This document shows, in pieces, positions 23,532-32,611 of a stretch of DNA of 64,000 nucleotides. Both the position numbers and the translations under genes were made by a program. The notes under the pieces are model-generated. The model was given only the letters and a program-made list of their open reading frames with translations, ran no database searches and was not told the origin of the DNA. Origin of the DNA: VFZS01 sp964353255 (GTDB taxonomy: Bacteria > Acidobacteriota > Terriglobia > Bryobacterales > Bryobacteraceae); contig CAYGVJ010000002.1 of assembly GCA_964353255.1 (NCBI GenBank), positions 30,783 to 94,782 of the forward strand, in the 5' to 3' direction. How positions within the stretch are numbered: the stretch's first letter is position 1; each line of letters begins with the position of its first letter.

Positions 23532-23942
23532 CTACCTAGTAGTATCTAAGAACGTCGTGATCCGCTTTTCGAGCCTCTGACTATTTCGTAGCTGGCACTC
23601 CCACAGAACAAGACACTTCCAGCGGCTGGAGCGCAGGCGACGGAGCACCAGATTGTCATGCTCTCTATTCCCAGAGATCTTAGCGTTCCAATAGACCAAA
23701 CGGGACTTCGGCATGCGTCCGAGTCTGCACGCATGGCCGTGCCAGAAACAGCCGTGAACGAAAATCGTCTTCTTCCTTGAGGGGAAGACTAGATCCGGAC
23801 GCCCAGGCAAATCCGTCGCGTGAAGGCGGTAGCGATATCCCAATCGATGCACAAGCCGGCGCACCACGAGCTCGGGTTTTGTGTCCGTGGAACGAACCAA
23901 GCGCATCTGCCTGCTCCGTTCCGTTGGCGTCAAATTGTCCAA
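23532..23942 (-). CDS. vsr: Very short patch repair endonuclease (Vsr)
   Basis: A 136-residue protein with the Vsr signature: TPTERSRQMRLVRSTDTKPE at the start, then YRYRLHATDLPGRPDLVFP and IFVHGCFWHGHACRL, with the zinc-binding histidines and cysteines. Vsr nicks T:G mismatches created when 5-methylcytosine deaminates, and therefore usually travels with cytosine-5 methyltransferases, as here. The start is a TTG at 23942. It is followed after 21 bases by the nuclease gene on the same strand. Confidence 0.9.
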   Translation of the reverse strand: MDNLTPTERSRQMRLVRSTDTKPELVVRRLVHRLGYRYRLHATDLPGRPDLVFPSRKKTIFVHGCFWHGHACRLGRMPKSRLVYWNAKISGNREHDNLVLRRLRSSRWKCLVLWECQLRNSQRLEKRITTFLDTTR

Positions 23943-24067
23943 GGAACCACAGCCTCCGACTCGGTCACCACAGGCGTTCCCCGTTATGGTAGCATCAACC
24001 AGAATTTAGCGCACTACCCAGGGTGCGCCGGGCGTAAGCTAGAAGTCTGGTTTGGTGGAGGTTCTCG

Positions 24068-25936
24068 ATGCTTCGGTTTCTGATCTGGTCGCTGCTGATG
24101 CTTCTTCCCGCCGCCGGCGCCGGTGGCGCGGAAACCCTGCGGGTGGTTTTCGAGGGCGCCTCATGGGAGCACCGATGGGCGCTGAAGGAGGTGAGCCCGG
24201 ACCTTCCCTCCGATTGGTCCGCTTTCGAATTCCTGGTCATGGAACTTAGAGCGTCGTCGCCCCAGCGGTTCGAATTGCGGTTCCACACCGCCGGCGGGAC
24301 GCGAAGCCAGCGCATACACCCGTTTCCGGGCGCGTGGATCCGTGCCGCCGTGCCGCTCAAGTACTTTCTGCGGCCGGACCGGGAAGGCTTCGACCTGGCG
24401 TCGATGGGCAACAAACCGCGGGGATCGTTCTGGATCAATCTCTCGGGTGCGGTGGGCCCGTTGAACGCCGTCGAAGCGCTGGGAGTGGCCATGCAGAACC
24501 CCGTCGGCAAGCCCACGCTGGAGATTCGCTCTGTCCGGCTGGCTAAAGAAGACCCTGGGGATGAAGTTCTGGAACCGAAGCCGCTGGTGGACGAGTTCGG
24601 GCAGTGGATTCCCGCGGACTGGCCCGGCAAGGCAACTACGTTCGAGCAACTCAAGCGAGCCTGGGCCGCGGAGGAAGAAGCGTTGCGGCCCGGCGATTTC
24701 GACTACTGCCGCTACGGCGGTTACCGCGGCACGAAGGCCAAGGCGACGGGCTTCTTCCGCGTCGAGCAGATCGACGGCAAGTGGTGGTTCATCGATCCGG
24801 ACGGGCACCTGTTCTTCTCGACCGGTTCGGATGGCATTGGGACTGGGGCCGGCACACGCACCGAGGGCCGCGAGGCGGTCTTCGCCGCGCTGCCTCCGGC
24901 GGATCTGAGGCTTCCCAGCCGGCCCGGAGTCCGCTTCCCGCAGGCGTCCTTCTATACCTGGAATCTGCTGCGGCGCTTCGGCCCGGACTGGAGCCAGAAG
25001 TGGCTCGATCTGACGATCCGGCGGATGGAGGCCTGGGGCCTGAACACCATCGCCAACTGGTCCGACGCGCGGCTGGGCGCTGCGCAGCGGAAGGCCTACG
25101 TGGCGACGCTGCGGGGCTGGATGATGGAGACCGCTCCCATGGGGCTGCCCGACGCGTATTCGCCGGAATGGGCGCGCAAGGTGGACGAGGCCGCCGCCCA
25201 GCAGTGCGCGCCGCGAAAGGACGACCCCTTCCTGCTGGGCTACTTCGTCGCCAACGAGCCGCCGTGGCCCGGGCGGGAACTGCTCCTGGCGGACATGATT
25301 TTGGAAGGACCCGAGACCGCGACCAAGCGCGAGATGAAAGCGTTCCTGGGCGAAGGCGACTCCCCGGAACGCCGCCGGGCTTTCATCCTCCGCACGTTCG
25401 AGAAATCGCTCGAAGTGATCAATGCGGCCATTCGCAAGCACGACCCCAACCATCTGAACTTGGGCATCCGGTTCGGGGGAAGGCCTGCGGAAGAAATCAT
25501 TCGGGCGGCGCGCGTCTTCGATGTTTACAGTCACAACATCTATGACTACGTCCCTGACCCCGGACTACTGGAGCGGATCTACAAGCTCACCGGGCACCCG
25601 ATCATCATCGGAGAGTTTCACTTCGGCACGCCCGGCCGGGGGTTGGCCCCCGGACTGCGGCAGACGCGGAACCAGGAAGAGCGCGGTGCAGCCTACCGCT
25701 ACTACGTCGAGAATGCCGCGGCGCATCCCGCCCTGATCGGGACGCACTGGTTCCAGTGGCTGGACCAGCCGTCCACCGGGCGCATGGACGGCGAGAACTA
25801 CAACATCGGGTTTCTGGATGTCACCGATCGCCCCTACCCCGAGCTGGTGGAAGCGGCCAAGGCGACCCACAAGCGCCTGCTGGCCGTGCACTCGGGCAAG
25901 GAGCCGCCGGTGAGCCGGAAGGCGGAGATACGATGA
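24068..25936 (+). CDS. Secreted glycoside hydrolase, beta-agarase-like (GH50-type layout)
   Basis: A 622-residue protein with a signal peptide (MLRFLIWSLLMLLPAAGAGG). An N-terminal beta-sandwich covers about residues 24-160. The catalytic barrel begins with WWFIDPDGHLFFSTGSDGIG, a hallmark of beta-agarase and related proteins. Candidate catalytic glutamates are in FVANEPPW and IIIGEFHFG, and the barrel ends with THWFQWLDQP. It would cut a galactan-like or related polysaccharide in the periplasm or outside; the substrate is unproven. GGTGGAGG precedes the ATG. Its first 124 codons are repeated at 20377. The DUF5107/TPR gene follows after 28 bases, so both are likely cotranscribed. Confidence 0.75.
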   Translation: MLRFLIWSLLMLLPAAGAGGAETLRVVFEGASWEHRWALKEVSPDLPSDWSAFEFLVMELRASSPQRFELRFHTAGGTRSQRIHPFPGAWIRAAVPLKYFLRPDREGFDLASMGNKPRGSFWINLSGAVGPLNAVEALGVAMQNPVGKPTLEIRSVRLAKEDPGDEVLEPKPLVDEFGQWIPADWPGKATTFEQLKRAWAAEEEALRPGDFDYCRYGGYRGTKAKATGFFRVEQIDGKWWFIDPDGHLFFSTGSDGIGTGAGTRTEGREAVFAALPPADLRLPSRPGVRFPQASFYTWNLLRRFGPDWSQKWLDLTIRRMEAWGLNTIANWSDARLGAAQRKAYVATLRGWMMETAPMGLPDAYSPEWARKVDEAAAQQCAPRKDDPFLLGYFVANEPPWPGRELLLADMILEGPETATKREMKAFLGEGDSPERRRAFILRTFEKSLEVINAAIRKHDPNHLNLGIRFGGRPAEEIIRAARVFDVYSHNIYDYVPDPGLLERIYKLTGHPIIIGEFHFGTPGRGLAPGLRQTRNQEERGAAYRYYVENAAAHPALIGTHWFQWLDQPSTGRMDGENYNIGFLDVTDRPYPELVEAAKATHKRLLAVHSGKEPPVSRKAEIR

Positions 25937-25964
25937 TTCCAGAGCACCTGGGAGGAGACCTTTC

Positions 25965-28900
25965 ATGATTCGTGAGCGAGCACGTTTATTGCTGGTTCTG
26001 TTCATGGGCGCGGCGCTGTTGTGTCCTTTTCTCCTTTGTGCCGCCGAAACTTCGACGGTCAAGGTCCGGACAGAAGACATCGTCATCCCGACTTACTTGG
26101 CCGGTCCACCCGAACCCAATCCGATGTTCTATTTCGGGCGGGCGTCCCAGGGCGCGGAGGGCCGGGTCTACCCTTATCCGCTCTACGACATCCTCACCAA
26201 CCGGAAGGTGGCCAAGACGTACAAGATGGTCTACCTGGAGAACGAGTACGTCCGCATCGGCATATTGCCCGAGGTCGGCGGCCGCGTCTTCGAAGGGCTC
26301 GATAAGACCAACAACTATGATTTCTTCTACCGCCAGCACGTTATCAAGCCCGCGCTGATCGGCTTGATCGGGGCCTGGATCTCCGGCGGTATCGAGTGGA
26401 ACATCCCGCATCACCACCGCGCCAGCACCTTCATCCCGGTGCAACACCGCATCGAGGAGAACGCCGACGGCAGCAAGACCGTCTGGGTGGGCGAGCTGGA
26501 GGTGCGCCACCGCATGCGCTGGGCCGTGGGCTACACGCTGCGGCCCGGCAAGGCGTACCTGGAGGCCAAGTTGCGGATCCTGAACCGCACGCCGGTGGTC
26601 AACACCATGCTCTGTTTTGCCAACGTGGCGGTTCATGCGAACGAGAACTACCAGGTCATCTTCCCGCCGAGCACGCAGTACGGCACGCATCATCACAAGC
26701 GCGAGTTCACCGCCTGGCCCATCTCCAAGGGACGCTACGGCGGGGCCGACTTCAGCCCGGGCGTGGATGTGAGCTGGTACAAGAATCACATCTCGTCGAA
26801 CTCGATTTTTGCCTGGAACTACGAAGACGACTTCCTGGCCGGCTATGACCACGGCAAGAAGGCCGGGACGCTGAGCGTCGCCGATCACAACGTTGTTCCG
26901 GGCAAGAAACTGTGGACCTGGGGCAACGGCCCACGTGGCCGCATGTGGGACAAGATCCTCACCGACGAGGACGGTCCCTACATCGAGCTTATGGTCGGCG
27001 CTTACTCGGACAACCAGCCGGACTACAGTTGGCTCCAGCCCTACGAGGCCAAATCGTTCGAGATGTACTGGTATCCGTTCCGCGACATAGGCGGGGTGAA
27101 GAACGCCAACCTGGATGCGGCGGTCAATCTCGAGGTCGCCGATGGCAAAGCGCGCCTGGGCTTCTACACCCCCTCGGCGCACCCGGCGGCGACGGTCTTG
27201 CTGAAGGCCGGGGACAAAGTTCTGTTTGAGGAGACGGTCTCGATCAACCCAGGCAAGCCCTACACCAAGCAGGTTGCGATCCCGGCCGGCGTGGATGAGC
27301 ATGATCTGCGCGCGTCGCTTTTGGTGGGGCGCAGGGAACTCGTCGCTTACTCGCCGATTCGCCTGACGCCCTATCCGATGCCGAAAGCGGTCGAGGCGCC
27401 CCCGCCGCCCCAGGACATTAAGACCAACGAGGAGCTTTACCTCACCGGCTTGCGGATCCAGCAGTTCCACAGCCCGACCCTGGACGCGGAGCCGTACTGG
27501 GAAGAGGCTTTGCGGCGCGACCCGGGCGACGTGCGGGTCAACACCGCCTGGGGCATCAACTGTTTCAAGAAGGCGCGCTTTGCGGACGCCGAGCGGCTCC
27601 TCCGCAAGGCGCTGGAGCGGGCCACCGACAAGTACACCACCCCCAAGGACGCCGAGGCGATCTATTACCTCGGGCTTGCTCTGAAGGCGCAAGGCAAGTA
27701 CGAGGCGGCCTTCAAGCAGTTCTACCTGGCCACCTGGAACATGGCCTGGCGAGCTGCGGGGTATTACTCCCTGGCGGAGATCGCCACCCTGCGAGGCGAT
27801 ATGGCCGCCGCCCTCAACTTCGCGGACCGGTCGCTGGAGGCCAACGCCCTGAACGTCCGCGCGCTGACTCTGAAGGCCGCCGTCCTGCGGCACCTGGGGC
27901 GCCCGCAGGAAGCGCTCACCGTGCTGGCCACGGCCTTTCGCAAGACCGACCCGCTGGACGTGCGCCTGATGGCGGAGCGCTGGCTGGCGTCCCAGAGCCC
28001 CGCCCTCGAGAAGGAGATGGCCGCCACGATGAACGCCCATCCCGCCACGGCTGCGGAGACGGCTGCCGAGTACTTGAACGCCGGCCTGTGGAAGGATGGC
28101 ACGGCGGTGCTATCTGAGGCGGTCGCTGCGGCTCCGGACAAGTCCAAGATTTCGCCGCTGGTCTACTACTATCTGGGCTACTTCGCCGAGAAGCTGGGAC
28201 AGGGGCAGAAAGCCGCGGAATACTATCAGCTCGCTCAGAAGATGCCGCCGGACTACGTTTTTCCCTTCCAGTACGAGGTGATCGATGTGCTCGTTCAGGC
28301 CATGAAGGCCAACCCGCGCGACGCGCGCGCTCCGTACTACCTCGGCAACCTGCTTTTCGACTGGCAGCCGGATGAGGCGGTCAGGCTGTGGGAAAAGTCC
28401 GTCTCGCTCGACGACTCCTTCCCCATCGTGCACCGCAACCTGGGTATCGCCTACTCGCGATCGAAAACCGGGAGCGACCTCAACAAGGCCATCGCCAGCC
28501 TGGAGAAGGCGGTTTCGCTCGAGCGCAAGTATCCGCTCCATTTCGCCGAACTGGACACCCTGTACGAGGCGGCGGGAGCGCCTCCCGAGAAACGGCTGGC
28601 GGTCCTGGAGCGGAACCACGGCGTAGTCGCGGAGCGGGACGATTCGTTGGCGCGCGAGGTGGGACTCAAGGTGACGCTGGGCAACTACGACGACGCCATC
28701 AAACTGATGACCGGTCGCCGGTTCGCGGTCTGGGAGGGCGGCTCGCTCAACGTGGCCGACGACTGGACCGACGCCCACATACTGCGCGGCCATCAGCGCT
28801 TTGACGCCAAACGTTATCGTGAGGCTCTGGCCGATTACCAGACGGCCACGGCGATTCCGGACAACCTGCCTGCGGAGATGCGGTTCGGCGGCGGCCGCGA

Positions 28901-29375
28901 TGCGGAGACCGCTTACTGGATCGGAAACGCCTATGAAGTCTTGGGCGACCTGGAACAGGCCAGGCAGTTTTGGCAGAAAGCGACCGCGGGTGATGCGTCG
29001 CGACTCCGCCGGCCCGGCGCACCCGGCGGCGGATTCCCTGGTGTCCTGGCGATCAGTGGTGGCGCGCAGAGCTACTACCAGGCACGGGCGCTCGAGAAGC
29101 TCGGCCAGAGCGACAAAGCCCAGGCGCTCTTCCAGAACTTGGTGAAATCCGGCGCCCAAATGCTCCAGCAGGCCTCCGCGAAGATCGACTTCTTCGCCTC
29201 TTTCGGCGAGCAGCAATCCCAGCGCAGCCGGCTGGCCAATGCGCACTACATCGCCGGCCTCGGCTACCTCGGGCTCAACGAAAAGGAGAAAGCGCGGCAG
29301 GAATTCACCCAGGCTCTCCAGTTCAGTCCCGACCACCTGGGCGCCCGAACCAGCGTGGCCCGGCTCGGCCACTGA
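25965..29375 (+). CDS. Secreted DUF5107 and TPR-repeat protein
   Basis: A 1136-residue protein with a signal peptide (LLLVLFMGAALLCPFLLCAAE). Residues about 30-380 form a DUF5107 domain, a beta-rich fold related to galactose-mutarotase-like sugar-binding domains (YLENEYVRIGILPEVGGRVFEG, GGIEWNIPHHHRAS). From about residue 480 on there are many TPR helices (AIYYLGLALKAQGKYEAAFKQ, KARQEFTQALQFSPDHLGA). Such proteins are common beside glycosidases in Acidobacteria and Bacteroidetes and probably bind or process sugars; no activity is proven. A strong GGAGGAG site precedes the ATG. The operon with the upstream glycosidase supports a role in polysaccharide use. Confidence 0.8.
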   Translation: MIRERARLLLVLFMGAALLCPFLLCAAETSTVKVRTEDIVIPTYLAGPPEPNPMFYFGRASQGAEGRVYPYPLYDILTNRKVAKTYKMVYLENEYVRIGILPEVGGRVFEGLDKTNNYDFFYRQHVIKPALIGLIGAWISGGIEWNIPHHHRASTFIPVQHRIEENADGSKTVWVGELEVRHRMRWAVGYTLRPGKAYLEAKLRILNRTPVVNTMLCFANVAVHANENYQVIFPPSTQYGTHHHKREFTAWPISKGRYGGADFSPGVDVSWYKNHISSNSIFAWNYEDDFLAGYDHGKKAGTLSVADHNVVPGKKLWTWGNGPRGRMWDKILTDEDGPYIELMVGAYSDNQPDYSWLQPYEAKSFEMYWYPFRDIGGVKNANLDAAVNLEVADGKARLGFYTPSAHPAATVLLKAGDKVLFEETVSINPGKPYTKQVAIPAGVDEHDLRASLLVGRRELVAYSPIRLTPYPMPKAVEAPPPPQDIKTNEELYLTGLRIQQFHSPTLDAEPYWEEALRRDPGDVRVNTAWGINCFKKARFADAERLLRKALERATDKYTTPKDAEAIYYLGLALKAQGKYEAAFKQFYLATWNMAWRAAGYYSLAEIATLRGDMAAALNFADRSLEANALNVRALTLKAAVLRHLGRPQEALTVLATAFRKTDPLDVRLMAERWLASQSPALEKEMAATMNAHPATAAETAAEYLNAGLWKDGTAVLSEAVAAAPDKSKISPLVYYYLGYFAEKLGQGQKAAEYYQLAQKMPPDYVFPFQYEVIDVLVQAMKANPRDARAPYYLGNLLFDWQPDEAVRLWEKSVSLDDSFPIVHRNLGIAYSRSKTGSDLNKAIASLEKAVSLERKYPLHFAELDTLYEAAGAPPEKRLAVLERNHGVVAERDDSLAREVGLKVTLGNYDDAIKLMTGRRFAVWEGGSLNVADDWTDAHILRGHQRFDAKRYREALADYQTATAIPDNLPAEMRFGGGRDAETAYWIGNAYEVLGDLEQARQFWQKATAGDASRLRRPGAPGGGFPGVLAISGGAQSYYQARALEKLGQSDKAQALFQNLVKSGAQMLQQASAKIDFFASFGEQQSQRSRLANAHYIAGLGYLGLNEKEKARQEFTQALQFSPDHLGARTSVARLGH

Positions 29376-29448
29376 GAATCCCCCGGCCTGGGGCTACGCC
29401 GGCCAGCTTTTCCAGACCGGCATTCCCGGGACGAGCACGGGGCCGGCT

Positions 29449-30582
29449 TCAGTCGAACTCAAACTCGGCGTCGCGCCTGAACCAAAGGCGCAGCAGCCGC
29501 TGCATGCCGGAGCCCCGCAGCAGGCGCGCCCCGCCCTCGAAGAAACGCACCACCCGAGGAACGTCGCCGTTCCAGAGCTCTGAGATCGGCACGATCTCAT
29601 CCGAGAACCTGTGGCAATGCACGCGGTCATCCCAGCGCTCACGGCCCGCAAGGTCGGGGAAGTCTCCCATGATGTCGCAGATGGCCCGGATGATGCGGAC
29701 TGCCCGGGGATGCCGGTAGTGGTCTAGGAACACGATCTCGCTCGCGCCCTGGCGGACCTCCTGGATGAATTCCGAGAGGGAAGAAGCGTTCGTCAGGTTG
29801 ATGACGGAATTGGGTTCGCAGCCGTGGCGGTCTCCGCCTGCGACCAGCGTGCGGCCCGAAGCACGGGCCATCTCCGTCACCGCCCGGTTCTCGGCCCATG
29901 GGCGCAGGCCGTTGAGTTCCAGCGCATGAACATTGCCGCCAGCCTCCGCCAGAAGCTCTGCCAGCGCGGCGCGGTGTCTGTCCGAGCCGACATCCGCCTG
30001 GTCCCACAGCGGGTGATTCAGGACTACCAGGGTCTCCTCGAGGCCGCCCAGCATGTCGAGCAACTCCCGCCGGAGGGGGGACGAGGGCGACCTGGTGTAG
30101 GAGTCCAGCCCGGCCACGATCGAGTGCGCACTCCGCGGGGGAAGGTTGTGAATGCCGAGGTGGAAGTAGGTGGACGGAAGCGGCACGGTCCATTCCACCG
30201 ACAGAGGTACGTCGTCGGCGCTGCCCGAGGCGTGGAGACGGAGGCCGGCCTCGATGTTGTCGTGGTCGCTAAGCGAGACCAACGCGCGGATCGCGAACAG
30301 GTCTTCGATCTGCCGCCTCTCCAGGTCAAGGGCCTCGCGCCCCGGCAGGGGTGGGGTGAAGTAGCCGCGCCGGTAGTCCAGATCCCGGCCCGTTTTCTGT
30401 TTGTATCGCCGCGCGACCCGCTCGAGCTCTCGGGCCAGGGCCGGAATGTGTGCGGCCAAGCGGGGAATGAAAACCAGGCTCTCCCGGGAGTGCATGGTGT
30501 GGCTGTGCAGAGACACCCCGGTTCGCAAGCGCTGGCACAGCCGCCGGTCCCGCCAAAGCAACCGGATGTTCGTTCCGTTCAC
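29449..30582 (-). CDS. PHP-domain metal-dependent phosphoesterase-like protein
   Basis: The predicted protein has 377 residues from GTG 30582, which overlaps the stop of the PAP2 gene by four bases (GTGA). The PHP metal motifs are present: LHSHTMHS near the N-terminus, SLSDHDN, VVLNHPLWD and AGGDRHGCE. Family members are phosphoesterases, polymerases' proofreading domains or histidinol phosphatases. An extended insert separates motif 1 from motif 2. With a PAP2 phosphatase encoded just upstream, a role in lipid or sugar phosphate hydrolysis is possible, but the substrate cannot be told. Confidence 0.7.
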   Translation of the reverse strand: MNGTNIRLLWRDRRLCQRLRTGVSLHSHTMHSRESLVFIPRLAAHIPALARELERVARRYKQKTGRDLDYRRGYFTPPLPGREALDLERRQIEDLFAIRALVSLSDHDNIEAGLRLHASGSADDVPLSVEWTVPLPSTYFHLGIHNLPPRSAHSIVAGLDSYTRSPSSPLRRELLDMLGGLEETLVVLNHPLWDQADVGSDRHRAALAELLAEAGGNVHALELNGLRPWAENRAVTEMARASGRTLVAGGDRHGCEPNSVINLTNASSLSEFIQEVRQGASEIVFLDHYRHPRAVRIIRAICDIMGDFPDLAGRERWDDRVHCHRFSDEIVPISELWNGDVPRVVRFFEGGARLLRGSGMQRLLRLWFRRDAEFEFD

Positions 30583-31553
30583 TGCCGGGCCTCCCCGATC
30601 GCTACTCGGCGAATGATGGGGTAGAAGCGGGCGCCCACCGCGCAAGTCGCAAGGCTGATGAGGCAACCCGCCAGTCCGTCCACTGCGTAGTGATACCGGG
30701 CGTAGACGGTGGTGACCGCGACCGAACCCGCAAGCCCCGCCATGGTCCAGCCCATGCGCCGGCGTTCAGGCACTGCCAACAGCATGGCGAAGGCGGCGGA
30801 GAAGGCCACGGTGACGTGCCCGCTCGGAAAGACGCTGCCACGAATGTCCCAACCGTCCAGCAACCACAGGTTGAGCAGACGGAAGGGAGTGGTGCAAGCC
30901 GGCAGGTCCTGTCCCGGAAACAGGATCCTCGGAGCCTCGGAGGGAAACATAGGCAGCAGAACGTAGACAGCAAGGGTTCCGAGCAGGAGCATGAACAGGA
31001 ACCGGTCCACACGGTCACGCCGGCGGCACAGGTACAGGACCCCGATGGAGACGGGAGGGATGGCGTAAAGCAGCGAGTACGTCAGTTCCAGGAAGAACGG
31101 CAGGACGCATCCGAAACACTCGATGGCCGCCTTGCCGCCCCAGGTGTTCAGCAGCAGACGGTCAAGAACGATCCAGGATTGCTCGTGGGTATGGGGGTAG
31201 GTTGCGGGAACGAACCAGTCCACCGCCCAGTAGGCCGTCAGGATGAGCGGCGCCGGCAGCCAGTCGCGAACGATGTTGAAGAACCGGGGATGAGCCGTGG
31301 CGGCTTCCGCCCGCGCCAGCAGCAAGAGAAAAACCACGCCGGCCAGCGTGAGACCCGCGCGAGGAATCCATATCTCCTGCCGGGCTCCCCAAAAGGGCGA
31401 GGCAGACGCGGCGTACAGGAAGTAGGCCAGCAGCAGCCATTCGCTGGGCCGAAGGCGGATCGCTCGCGCACCCGCGTGAGCGGGGCGGATCCAGGATCCG
31501 GCAGGCCTATCCGACGCGCCGACTTCAGGGCTTGGACTCGGTGCGCTCGCCAT
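30579..31553 (-). CDS. PAP2-superfamily membrane phosphatase
   Basis: A 324-residue multi-pass membrane protein. The PAP2 motifs PSGHV and YARYHYAVDGLAG (phosphatase motif 3 with the catalytic histidine and aspartate) are clear. The first motif (KxxxxxxRP) is not obvious, as in the PAP2_3 / inositol-phosphoryl-transferase-like branch. These enzymes remove or transfer phosphate on lipid headgroups or polyprenyl phosphates at the membrane. The start overlaps the end of the upstream LolA-like gene by 29 bases, and its stop overlaps the PHP gene start, so the three genes form an operon. Confidence 0.8.
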   Translation of the reverse strand: MASAPSPSPEVGASDRPAGSWIRPAHAGARAIRLRPSEWLLLAYFLYAASASPFWGARQEIWIPRAGLTLAGVVFLLLLARAEAATAHPRFFNIVRDWLPAPLILTAYWAVDWFVPATYPHTHEQSWIVLDRLLLNTWGGKAAIECFGCVLPFFLELTYSLLYAIPPVSIGVLYLCRRRDRVDRFLFMLLLGTLAVYVLLPMFPSEAPRILFPGQDLPACTTPFRLLNLWLLDGWDIRGSVFPSGHVTVAFSAAFAMLLAVPERRRMGWTMAGLAGSVAVTTVYARYHYAVDGLAGCLISLATCAVGARFYPIIRRVAIGEARQ

Positions 31554-32328
31554 GGCCGGCAGCCTCCCCGCCTGTGTCGTTGGGCCATTTCGTAACCCGA
31601 TGGATCAACGCCGGGGGCTGATCCGCGTTCACCCGGTATTCGGAGTACTCGACCGTCACGGAGGTCCGGCCGAATATCCGCACATCGGTCTCAGATCTGT
31701 TGGAGACGGGGAGCCAGAACTGTCCAAACTTCCGGTACTGGTGCACGAAGGTCGTTTTCTTGATGAAAAACGAGGCATTCTGCGCCGGAGAGCCTTCAAT
31801 CCGCGCAATTGCGAAATCCTCCGGGTCAATCCAGATGCGCCCGCGGAAGAGATACTTGTCCTGGCGGTTCGGGACCGCCTCGAGCAGGTAATAGACGCGG
31901 TCCTGGTACGTCTGTGTCCCCGCGAGATGGAAGGCGTAGTTCGCCGTTGTGATCTCGGTGGCGCCGCGGTTTTTCTCGCTCGCGGTATCCAGTTCTGCCT
32001 GGATCAACCTCCGCAGGACACGTCTCCTGATGATGCCGGAACCTTTTTCAGAAACGATCTCAAACGCCTTCTGGTGGGGCGGCTGGAAGGTCATGCGGAC
32101 CCTGATCTCGGCGCTGGTTCCGAAGCGCTTGTTCTCCAGCGCATAAAGCCGCTGGGAAGAGTAGTTCTTCAAGGCCGCGGTTCTGGCACGGTCTGCTTCC
32201 ATCATCCGGGAGACCAGCTCTTCGAGATCCAGCGGCTTGGGGGTGGCAACAGAAGTCACCTGGCCACGCGCGATGGCCGGTGCGAGGAACGCCAGCAAGA
32301 CGGCTGCGACGAGGCGGCCCGTGGTCAT
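31525..32328 (-). CDS. LolA-like periplasmic outer-membrane lipoprotein-sorting protein
   Basis: The predicted protein has 267 residues from ATG 32328, chosen because it opens a signal peptide (MTTGRLVAAVLLAFLAPAIARG); an ATG at 32364 is also in frame. The body is a beta-rich LolA/LolB-like fold (RVRMTFQPPHQKAFEIVSEKG, RGRIWIDPEDFAIARIEG), with the segment that ends in SVTVEYSEYRVN. Such proteins carry hydrophobic ligands across the periplasm. A TATACT box lies at 32340-32345 on the minus strand, giving a very short leader. It heads an operon with a PAP2 phosphatase and a PHP protein. Confidence 0.7.
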   Translation of the reverse strand: MTTGRLVAAVLLAFLAPAIARGQVTSVATPKPLDLEELVSRMMEADRARTAALKNYSSQRLYALENKRFGTSAEIRVRMTFQPPHQKAFEIVSEKGSGIIRRRVLRRLIQAELDTASEKNRGATEITTANYAFHLAGTQTYQDRVYYLLEAVPNRQDKYLFRGRIWIDPEDFAIARIEGSPAQNASFFIKKTTFVHQYRKFGQFWLPVSNRSETDVRIFGRTSVTVEYSEYRVNADQPPALIHRVTKWPNDTGGEAAGHGERTESKP

Positions 32329-32478
32329 CAGTTCTCGTAAGTATACTTCAGCCGGGACTGCCATTTCGACTTCCCGGCAGGCCCCAGTATGCCAGCGACC
32401 CGGCTCGCTTTGGGCCATTCCAGGCCCTCCTTCGGCGTGAATCCCCGGGCAGGAAGGTGTGAAAAAATCGCCAAGGCT

Positions 32479-32554
32479 TGGTGGACCTGGTGGGAGTCGA
32501 ACCCACGACCTCTTCAATGCCATTGAAGCGCGCTCCCAACTGCGCCACAGGCCC
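32479..32554 (-). tRNA. tRNA-Ala, anticodon GGC
   Basis: The minus strand folds into a normal cloverleaf. The acceptor stem GGGCCTG pairs with CAGGTCC and includes the G3:U70 wobble pair that identifies alanine tRNAs. The anticodon stem is CTTCA/TGAAG around the loop ATGGCAT, giving anticodon GGC. The T-arm carries GTTCGACTC. Discriminator A and an encoded CCA end follow (32482-32479). It reads GCC and GCU codons. Confidence 0.95.
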
Positions 32555-32611
32555 GGGTGTTGCTTTCACCACTATAACATACGGCGCACCTTGTAGTAGG
32601 ATGGCAAGGCA

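Noticed and set aside
25986..28040. 684-residue minus-strand frame opposite the DUF5107/TPR gene
   Set aside because: The opposite strand encodes a conserved protein with a signal peptide and strong ribosome binding site; the antisense frame has neither.
29376..29448. Terminator between the DUF5107/TPR and PHP genes
   Set aside because: Only a five-pair CCGGC/GCCGG stem with a large loop precedes a short T run; too weak to call.
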